Positions 58,501 through 64,000 of a stretch of DNA of 64,000 nt are shown piece by piece. A program made the position numbers and the translations under genes. The DNA lies in contig JAQGDQ010000336.1 of the NCBI GenBank assembly GCA_030141605.1, positions 1 through 64,000 on the forward strand. Reading direction: 5' to 3'. The stretch is from Tubiluchus corallicola. Its lineage: Eukaryota; Priapulida; Priapulimorpha; Priapulimorphida; Tubiluchidae. Position 1 is the stretch's first letter. The number at the start of each line of letters is the position of its first letter. Below the pieces are notes generated by a model. It was given only the letters and a program-made list of their open reading frames with translations. It was not told where the DNA came from and did not search any database.

Positions 58501-61500
58501 GTAAATACATAATTACAATATAAAAATTCTGACACTTGTAAAAAAAGATGCAGCAGAGCTGAAGTAGCAATAGCAGCAGCAGCAGCAGAAACAACATGAC
58601 TACAACAATAACAACAACAGCAACAGCAACAACAACAACAACAACAGGAATAATGTATGATGTCAACAAAAACCTACTATTTTAAGCAAACCTACAACTA
58701 ACCAAACCTGACAATAATGTATGAATTCAACAAAACCTACTATTTAAAAGAAATGCCTGACACAGACTATTTTAATCCTACATAAAATAGCAAACGAAAA
58801 ACAATGTATGCTATTGCATTTCTTACAACCTACTGAAATCAGTAAAATTACAAAAAAGTTGTCAAATACACCTTATACAAATAGCTGAAAATTGCTAAGA
58901 CATGGTAGAAAAAGAGAAAGAATAGCAAGTATTTGACAATAAAAAATAAGATGCAAAACACAGTCATAATATTTTCTAAGTATAATAGAAATAGCAACTC
59001 ACTGTACATAATATTTATACAAATTAATTTTAGAAAATCAGAATAAGTTTTAATATCTATTAAAGTTAAAACATTTAACAACCTCACCTTGGGTGACACT
59101 AATTTGATCATTTCGTTGAGAAATCGAAATTTTCCTATTTCGGTGTGAAATGGCCTTTCGCAATTCTTTGCGCATTGTTCTAAAACCTAAAAGAAAACGA
59201 AATGTGTGAACTTGCTGCATAATTTGCATAATATAACAGCTAGGAAGGTATTTGCTACACTACCATTGGTGCTGCCATCTATGCAAAATGTTAACAAATT
59301 AGCATTACTGCTAATAGCGCCAATAAGCATTACTGCAACTTTAAATTATAGTCAACAGTAATAGCTGGATCAAGTTTTGCAAATATTTTGCATAACTCAC
59401 AATTACAAAATGTATAGTTGAGCCTACCTATTTCAGACAACATTTGAGAAACAAAATCATATAAAAAAGCAATTCAAAATTTGGTGGTAAGCTGTAAATA
59501 GCAGTAAAATGCGAACATTATGAACAAATTTTTTACTTAACTTTCAATATTTTTAACGTTTTTTGAACAAACATTTTGAAATGGTAAGTTCATTTCTAAA
59601 CATAGTTATCTGACCTGTTCAAAAATTAAAATCAGGAACACATACTTCATCCAAGGTGCGTGAATTAGTTTTGTCTATGCACTTCTAGTTAAACAGAAAT
59701 TCGAATATGTGAAAAATACTCACAGACAATGCTAGTAATGCTTCCCATTCCTGAGGTGACTGTATTTTATGGGACAATAGTTTAGCAGCAATCTGAGGCC
59801 CATCAACATCTCTGTTAACTTGATCACAAAAAGCTATAACCTTTTCCCAGTCATAATCCCTGTTGATAGGACTTGTTGCAGAATCTAGACAAAAATATTT
59901 CTCCTGATTACTTGCAGATAAAAATCACAATTTTTTTTGTTTTTAAAACAGGCCTATGAAAGGCCTAAAGAAAGGCCTAAAGAAAGGCCTAGGAAATGCT
60001 TCTAATGTCGAGTAGCAGTAGCATGTAATATATGAAATAAAAGGTCTCGATGAGGCGAATCAAATGATATGAGTTACGCCCAGATTGGCTGACCCTGACA
60101 CTGCTAGGGGAGAAATAATTGAAACTAAGGGTCAGGGAATCAAATGATTCAAGTGTCAGGCACCAGCAGGTTGTACTACATCAAGTGAAAAGCATCAATG
60201 AAACTAATTGAGTGGTGTGAGTCACAGTAACATTTGTTGACCCTTGACCCTGAGGTCACAGGTTAAAGGGACAATTTGAAGTTTTAGTACCATGTAGTAA
60301 ACCAAATGAAAGGTCACAATGAGATGAATTGAATGGGATGACTTAAGTCTAAAATGATCAACCCTTGACCCTGGCAGAAGGCAAAAACTAATGTTGGAGG
60401 TCTGGGATACAAATGCATCCAGTGTCGAGTAACAGTAGGTTGTAGTAAATAAAATGAAAGTTCTCGCTGAGATGTGTTGAGTGTTATGAGTCACACCCAC
60501 ATCGGATGACCCTTCCACGAGTCACCGATCAAAAAGTGACAAGTTCACCGAAACTGTTAAGCACAACCAAATCTTACCACAGTTTATGACACAGTCAAAA
60601 ACGTCCAGTAATTGTTTATTAGTTTAGCTACTGTTTTTTCTTCATTTTTTTTTAATTTTTGCAGCTCCCAAGCAAATGGCTGAATGGTTCAATGAATGAT
60701 TTAATGCTGAATATGCTACTATGTATTAGAATACTATAGTTGCTTTTTTTGGCTTTAGAGTGGTCTCAAAAAAACAGTGTATAATAACAAGTAAAACAAT
60801 GTCAATATGCTCTGTCCGCCCAGCCACACTGTAGTAATATTAGCTCAAATGAATTTATGCCCTATACTAAGCAAAATTTGGCAGTCTTTGACAAGTTAGG
60901 TCTTAGTTACTTCTGAGCAAATGGCAAAAATTCATTAAGGATTCATTAAGTATGCAACTTAATCATTTGGTACTCAGCAATTTAATGGCACGCAGCAACA
61001 GACAATGGTTAACCTTCAGTTTTACAAATTTACATTTCAACTGTACTTGCACGTTTAATAATCACTAGTATAATTTAACCCACGTATCAAAATGCATTTT
61101 GGTAGGCCTAAAAGGTCGAAAACGGTAGTGCAGGGAAACATACCGCTTTAAGTTTTGACCTTGACATTGCCAACCTTCACCCTGTTACATTTACAGGCAA
61201 TAATTTAGCAAGGACAGTTAAGGCTGGTATTAGCGATACAATTTAGCATTTTTTGCTCCAACTTTCAAATAACTTTACATCAGCAAAAGAAAAAATATAT
61301 CCTGTCTGCATCATAATGAAACCAATATCTTAACTTTTTGTTGCAGAAACACTAAATTGTGATTCATTGCTCACAGTACTTCTCAATGGACAACACGATC
61401 ACAAAGATGCATCGTGAAAAGAGTATGTATGTGTAATTTCAGTGTGGAGGTGTTTTCACAATGGGTCATTGTGAAGTCATGACACTTTGCCTATATACAC

Positions 61501-63612
61501 TAACGTTGGTTCATGTCACTGCGTCATAATCACAATGATTTCATCGTGATAAAGTAACAGTGATAAATACTGCATTACGTTTAATTCGTATAGAAAAAAG
61601 TTTCAGTAACTAAAATTTGTTGATCTTTGTGACTAAAAAATCCATCTATGTTAACGATAAACAGTTTTAATTACTAGATTAAATTAATTTGACTAGATTC
61701 AGCACAAATTTTAGTCACAAAGCTTTGTAAATGTGTTACTGAGCATATACTAAAATCAATACAAATTTATGCCTGTTTCTCAACAGTTTTCCACCCTAAG
61801 ACGCAAATTAACAAAACATCGATGGAAGTCCCACACATGATTAGATTATACTCACGGCACAATATAACCCATTTAATGTAATTCTTTGAGAAGGGTAACG
61901 TAATTTTCTATATGTGAGGAAATTTATCACTTTTTGAAGTGTTGCTCGTGACCACAGCTGCTGGCAAAAAACAGTAGACAACGACTGTAATATTCAACTT
62001 AATGGTAACCAAGTAATAAAAAACTTTATTGCTTTGTTCAAATCTAATTAATATGCCCAACAAATGACAGCAAAATAATAACATTACATGTTGTTATTTA
62101 TTTATCTATTTACTTCTTTATAAATGCAGTTATATATAATTATGTTTCATAGGCCATAAGTTCACTGACTAACAATGGCAAATGTGGATAGCTCTTATAG
62201 TAGTTGTCTATATTCGTAGTGTGTAGTGTCAAATGTGAAAAGTGCGTTAAAAACATAAATAATTATAATTAGATATCATGCCTCTTTATGAGACATAAAA
62301 ACACAGAAAACTTGTGTTTCATAAGTAGTAGCCATTTGAGTAAACAAAACTGAATGCACTGAAGCACTTAATAGTTTTAATTACTAATGATAGTTTTTCT
62401 GTTTTGCTTAAATTGTCTAACCTCAGTATTGTTTTTATCGCTCAAAACAATTTAACAATTTATATGTATCGTATCATACCGTCTAAAAATAGATCATCTT
62501 TATCGTACCATTGGAGAAAAGTATTGTGTCATTATCGTATTGCCAAATTTGTATCAACACCCCCTAATTTGATGTTTAAAATCATTTTGTATATTTTGTT
62601 GTGGGACAGTTGACTTGGTGACAGGCGTCTCCATTTTACTCCATTTTTCTGTACTAGTTCTTGTGTTCCATAGTCATTAGCGTTATGCTTAACATTATTT
62701 GATTAAACACGATTGCATATTTTTGTTTCATTATATTTAGTTTGATTTTATCATGCATATTTTGTCTCATTTACTTTATTATTATTTATCTTTTATTTTT
62801 TTCTTTTGGTTTGACTTTATTCTAGTTTGTTTTATGTTTTGATCGGTTAGTTAAATGCTTTACGTATTTTGTTGATCATCATTTCATATTTTTCATTTTA
62901 TTTTTAAGCTTCCTTGTTGCATAGCCTATTTAGTTATTTCGCTTTCAAGTTTAATTTCTTCCCCTATAAATTTATGTTAACAGTTGATTTGCTTAACTTA
63001 CTTCATAATTATATTACACTGTTCAAATAGCAGCACAACATTTTTTTTACAATTTACACTTACCTGAGAATTGGTACCTGACTTGATGACCAATTGGGCT
63101 TTCGCTACCCTTTCTCTTGCACCCCCCCTAACTCTTTCCTTTATGCATGATTTAGCCTGTTTAATTAATAACTATAGCAATAATAGCTTATTTGTATTCT
63201 GGTTTAAATCAGGAGATAAATATTAAATAAAATGTCTATCACTCTATGTCTCGTAACAGCTGTCGATCGAAATTTAAGTGAAATAGTGATTATATAATCT
63301 GGTACGCTTATGAAGTATACAAAGTAATTGTGTCTTCAACCTGTTAAAAATATATACTATTAACTTCGCTATTGCCGTATTGGTATGACTATGAGCTTCC
63401 CATTCTGATCATAATGATAGAAAAATTTTGATAAACAGCTGGCCTGCTAAACGCTTAACTCCATACTATTATTTCACTTTTGATAACACTTAAATACTAC
63501 AGAGCTACGTTAGAATTTTACTACAGAAAAGACGAATAGCTATAAATACTAAACATAAATACAAAGTAATTTACTGACTTAGTAAATTTTCCAATGTATC
63601 ACCAGACGCCAT
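43455..63612 (-). CDS. GGA: GGA family clathrin adaptor (VHS-GAT-hinge-GAE), complete gene span
   Basis: Monomeric clathrin adaptor that sorts acidic-dileucine cargo such as mannose-6-phosphate receptors at the trans-Golgi network and endosomes, recruited by ARF-GTP. Seventeen exons with matching phases give about 689 residues, close to vertebrate GGA1-3. VHS (about 5-150) has LENLLNSATSP, FCDQVN, HKIQSPQEWEALLAL, GKFRFLNEMIKLVSPKYLG and MLKRQGIVKHDP. GAT (about 180-310) has LLRSRNPEDLQAANRLIK, VKNNTKLLSDM (ARF-binding helix) and ANDELTQVMEKY. The hinge (310-560) has a clathrin box LLEID (363-367). GAE (565-689) has MTIYDKNG and QVMLLANP. Vertebrates have three paralogues; this is probably their common counterpart. 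Confidence 0.95.
43738..43765. repeat. TA/TG microsatellite
   Basis: ACGTATATATATGTGTGTGT followed by GTGTATAC, in the last GGA intron. Confidence 0.85.
43929..44039 (-). CDS. GGA: GGA exon 16: GAE domain
   Basis: 37 codons, phase 0 at both ends: VMRVKLQPASATDLPAFNPI and ITQVMLLANPNK. This matches the core of the GAE ear, which binds accessory proteins carrying DFG-type peptides. Confidence 0.94.
44223..44386 (-). CDS. GGA: GGA exon 15: start of GAE domain
   Basis: 164 bases encoding LPPMTIYDKNGLRTIMHFAK, VLVISTMNTS and NFQVAVPK. The 'YDKNGLR' start of the ear domain is clear. Confidence 0.94.
44387..45843 (-). other. GGA intron 14
   Basis: 1.5 kb. Near 45215-45245 the minus strand reads GGGTCCTGACCCCAAGGTTG, similar in style to hAT MITE ends, but a matching opposite end was not found. 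Overlapping frames on both strands (45353-45627) are unrecognised. Confidence 0.4.
45844..45986 (-). CDS. GGA: GGA exon 14: end of hinge
   Basis: 143 bases after CTTAAG, before GTAATC. It encodes a Ser/Gln/Asn-rich hinge, then PLTDLFIALENILPG, which corresponds to the 'PLESIKPS..LP' strand just before the GAE domain. Confidence 0.88.
46640..46908 (-). CDS. GGA: GGA exon 13: hinge
   Basis: 269 bases, 89 codons. Pro/Ser-rich, with GDGPPPLVPHKP and EIDELGKKLIEQQLP. The latter resembles the vertebrate 'LDDLDLLGKTLLQQSLP' hinge segment. Ends in phase 2 before GTTATC. Confidence 0.88.
46909..48371 (-). other. GGA intron 12
   Basis: 1.5 kb of AT-rich DNA with the tRNA-like fragment at 47056-47131. 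Other short frames are not supported. Confidence 0.5.
47056..47131 (-). repeat. tRNA-like SINE head
   Basis: The minus strand reads ACTCAGTTGGCAGAACCATG (A-box and anticodon arm context) and CAAGTTTGAGTCCTG (B-box, T-arm). Spacing is right for a tRNA, but arms are mispaired and the acceptor is lost. Probably a tRNA-derived SINE fragment. Confidence 0.5.
48372..48547 (-). CDS. GGA: GGA exon 12: hinge
   Basis: 176 bases, 58 codons. A low-complexity Ser/Pro/Thr hinge with an acidic-hydrophobic DLSELKDVFAGG patch that may bind an adaptor partner. Frame and phases fit the neighbours. Confidence 0.82.
48850..48912 (+). repeat. 5S rRNA-like SINE head fragment
   Basis: GAACCTGGTTAGTAAATGGA TGGGTGAAAGCCAGGC follows the 5S rRNA segment around box C (GGGCCTGGTTAGTACTTGGA TGGGTGACCGCCTGGG) with few changes. 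In the GGA intron between exons 11 and 12. Confidence 0.55.
49438..49560 (-). CDS. GGA: GGA exon 11: hinge with clathrin box
   Basis: 123 bases encoding ENPWLDFVETPK and DSMLLEIDLNNL. LLEID fits the clathrin-box consensus L-hydrophobic-x-hydrophobic-acidic, as in vertebrate GGA hinges. Acceptor ATATTCAG, donor GTGAGT. Confidence 0.88.
49882..49998 (-). CDS. GGA: GGA exon 10: end of GAT domain
   Basis: 117 bases encoding DVLKANDELTQVMEKYKSIS. It matches 'ILQANDNLTQVINLYK', the last GAT helix, which binds ubiquitin and Rabaptin-5 in vertebrate GGAs. Confidence 0.93.
50658..50733 (-). CDS. GGA: GGA exon 9: GAT domain
   Basis: 76 bases encoding ELYEACEKLRPNLFRLASET and DDESI, the 'LRPTLFRLASDTEDND' block of the three-helix bundle. 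Phase 0 in, phase 1 out. Confidence 0.94.
51061..51118 (-). repeat. tRNA-like SINE head
   Basis: The minus strand reads TTAGTGTCTCAGCTTAGATA GAGTGCTAGATG then CATGTTTCAGTCTC. A-box, anticodon and B-box-like segments lie at tRNA spacing, with imperfect arms. Weakest of the three tRNA-like copies. Confidence 0.4.
51532..51669 (-). CDS. GGA: GGA exon 8: GAT domain, ARF-binding helix
   Basis: 138 bases, 46 codons: KVSKRITELETVKNN, TKLLSDMVSNFSQQ and DADRELMK. It aligns with the ARF-GTP binding hook ('VNNNVKLLTEM'). The critical Asn and Leu positions are kept. Confidence 0.94.
52277..52357 (-). CDS. GGA: GGA exon 7: start of GAT domain
   Basis: 81 bases, 27 codons: LLSKLLRSRNPEDLQAANRL and IKNLVRE, almost the vertebrate sequence. 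Confidence 0.95.
52524..52616 (-). CDS. GGA: GGA exon 6: VHS-GAT linker
   Basis: 93 bases, 31 codons. A divergent Asn/Gln/Ala start, then APIHLTPRKNEIQMDTEKQK, matching the Pro-rich '..PPPRPKN..EDEEKSK' linker. Confidence 0.88.
53259..56331 (-). mobile_element. hAT transposon with degraded TTF-finger/DUF4371-type transposase
   Basis: Starts CAGTGGCATGC (53259) and ends GCACGCCACTG (56331): inverted repeats of the hAT type. The flanking octamers GAACCTTG (53251-53258) and GACCCCTG (56332-56339) agree at 6 of 8 positions, fitting an old 8-bp target duplication. The minus strand carries, in order, frames at 55731-55420 (WNKYGYSELNNLYTALKRNE, TTF-type zinc-finger region), 55226-55008 (IEAVPYVAILLDKTSDI), 54881-54624 (MAGKIHGLQKRM, YAHALYLVLS) and 54735-54403. 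They match the zinc finger, DUF4371 and catalytic parts of ZMYM/hAT transposases, but in different frames with stops. Inactive, in GGA intron 5. Confidence 0.8.
56318..56366. repeat. Head-to-head hAT-type terminal repeats
   Basis: GTTGCACGCCACTGG is followed, after 17-20 bases, by CCAGTAGCGTGCAAC, its reverse complement with one change. The left one is the end of the 3.1 kb hAT element; the right one looks like the start of a second element running rightwards, whose other end is unclear (a GCGCCACTTG near 56540 is a weak candidate). Confidence 0.55.
56760..56795 (-). CDS. GGA: GGA exon 5: 36-bp microexon with DxxLL motif
   Basis: Twelve codons TRLKGDDDALLE between TTTTTCAG and GTATGT, phase 0 on both sides. 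DDALL fits the DxxLL acidic-dileucine signal that GGA VHS domains bind. It follows the VHS domain directly, where vertebrate sequences have a short linker. Small size and in-frame ends make alternative use possible. Confidence 0.7.
57210..57815. repeat. Degenerate long-unit tandem repeat
   Basis: Blocks recur about 150-170 bases apart: AATCCAAATCCGTCCAAAAT, AATCCACATCTGATTCCCAA AATG, and CAATCAAAAATTACCCAATA. Pairs such as GAAACTTTGCACAGTG / GAAACTTTGCATAAAAG and GATTAATTTTGATTAAGGA / GATTAATTTTGAATATGGA recur about 310 bases apart. In GGA intron 4; likely part of a dispersed repeat. Confidence 0.5.
58303..58458 (-). CDS. GGA: GGA exon 4: VHS domain, C-terminal half
   Basis: 156 bases, 52 codons: YLGNRTSSKVHAKVVEIIYS, SIPHESKVKEAY and MLKRQGIVKHDP. 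Helices 6-8 of VHS, including the region that holds the cargo di-leucine. Confidence 0.95.
58567..58648. repeat. CAG/CAA trinucleotide repeat
   Basis: Runs of AGCAGCAGCAGCAGCAG then ACAACAACAGCAACAGCAAC and further ACA units. Lies just upstream of GGA exon 4 on the minus strand, about 110 bases before its acceptor. The minus-strand frame through it (poly Val/Leu) is repeat-driven. Confidence 0.85.
59088..59186 (-). CDS. GGA: GGA exon 3: VHS domain
   Basis: 99 bases, 33 codons: VLEQCAKNCERPFHTEIGKF and RFLNEMIKLVSPK. Matches the vertebrate VHS central helices. Confidence 0.95.
59724..59884 (-). CDS. GGA: GGA exon 2: VHS domain, N-terminal half
   Basis: 161 bases encoding SATSPINRDYDWEKVIAFCD and SHKIQSPQEWEALLALS. 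Clear VHS helices 1-4. Confidence 0.95.
59949..59996 (+). repeat. 12-bp minisatellite
   Basis: GAAAGGCCTAAA repeated about four times with small changes (GCCTATGAAAGGCCTAAAGA, AAGGCCTAAAGAAAGGCCTA). Confidence 0.8.
60005..60535. repeat. Degenerate tandem array, four units of about 123-146 bp
   Basis: Each unit has a block like 'GTAGTAAA..AAATGAAAGGTC' followed by 'GAGATGAATTGAATG..ATGAGTCACA' and 'GACCCTTGACCCTG'. Unit starts are near 60024, 60170, 60293 and 60437. Alternating spacing (146, 123, 144) suggests a two-unit higher-order repeat. In GGA intron 1. Confidence 0.65.
63579..63612 (-). CDS. GGA: GGA exon 1: start codon
   Basis: ATG at 63612 (minus strand) encodes MASGDTLENLL, then one base of a split Asn codon before GTCAGT. 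Joined to exon 2 it reads LENLLNSATSP, the expected VHS start, which supports this start over any other. The preceding intron is 3.7 kb. Confidence 0.85.
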
Positions 63613-63730
63613 ATTCGTCGTATTTAGGCCTAGTGAAATCTCGCATTAAAAATACGCTGCAAATTGATAGCACTACGACTACGTCTGTCAAAAGGCAAAA
63701 GCTTGTAAATTGAATGTCTAAACTCTAAAG

Positions 63731-63870
63731 TTACGGTTAAATGGAAGTTCTTTAACCTTTTTATTGTATAAAGTATTGTAAATTTCCTTCTGAAGCCGTT
63801 TAAGGTTATGGCTAAATGAAAATTCTTAACCTTCTGTATAAAGTAGTGTAAATTACATTCTAAATAATTA
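63731..63870. repeat. Tandem duplication upstream of the GGA start
   Basis: GTTACGGTTAAATGGAAGTT CTTTAACCTT and GTTATGGCTAAATGAAAATT CTTAACCTT start 76 bases apart, both followed by GTATAAAGTA.TGTAAATT. About 120 bases upstream of the GGA ATG, so it may lie in its promoter. Confidence 0.7.
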
Positions 63871-64000
63871 AAGCCACGCGAATAACCAGGTCAGCATCCA
63901 TATTGAAATATGTAACATGTCATTGTACTAATTATATCATTTATTTGCAGATACATTGTGTTAATCCATGTGCGACGTTTAACTATGTACATATCATCTT

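Larger units (their letters stand above)
59885..63578 (-). other. GGA intron 1
   Basis: 3.7 kb with the minisatellite and the tandem array at its 3' end; the rest (60540-63578) is AT-rich with T-runs and no coding signal or repeat family that I recognise. Confidence 0.6.

Noticed and set aside
58421-58669. 82-codon minus frame with poly-Val/Leu
   Set aside because: Produced by translating the CAG/CAA trinucleotide repeat; only its far end overlaps the real GGA exon 4, in another frame.

Overview
The window is eukaryotic and animal. It is AT-rich, its genes are split into many small exons by long introns with GT..AG borders, and it carries degraded DNA transposons, LINE fragments and SINE-like repeats. 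The proteins are animal signalling and trafficking proteins with single invertebrate-style copies. A marine invertebrate, possibly a tunicate or another deuterostome, fits, but the sequence alone does not fix the species.

Left half, plus strand (1 to about 37.1 kb): the 3' three-quarters or more of a classical (calcium and diacylglycerol dependent) protein kinase C gene. Fifteen shared exons can be read, from the end of C1A through C1B, the C2 domain, the V3 hinge and the kinase domain. They are followed by two alternative last exons. The first (31077-31241) resembles the vertebrate PKC beta-II tail and the second (34772-34924) the beta-I tail, in the same order as in vertebrate PRKCB. The first exons, encoding the pseudosubstrate and most of C1A, lie left of the window.

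Middle, plus strand (38.77 to 41.44 kb): a four-exon gene for a 170-residue coiled-coil protein that resembles the N-terminal part of CCDC122.

Right part, minus strand (63.61 down to 43.46 kb): a complete 17-exon gene for a GGA protein (Golgi-localised, gamma-ear containing, ARF-binding clathrin adaptor). VHS, GAT, hinge and GAE parts are all readable, with a model of about 689 residues. It converges tail to tail with the coiled-coil gene.

Repeats lie in introns and intergenic DNA: a piggyBac-like MITE, two pogo/Tigger-like elements, a long-TIR element, a 3.1 kb hAT element with a degraded transposase and a recognisable 8-bp target duplication, two LINE reverse-transcriptase remnants, four fragments related to 5S rRNA, three tRNA-like SINE heads and several tandem arrays. 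PKC and GGA are both peripheral membrane-recruited proteins, but nothing here suggests the three genes act as a unit. The most interesting biology is the conserved beta-I/beta-II style choice of PKC C-terminus and a 36-bp GGA exon that adds an acidic di-leucine motif beside the VHS domain.
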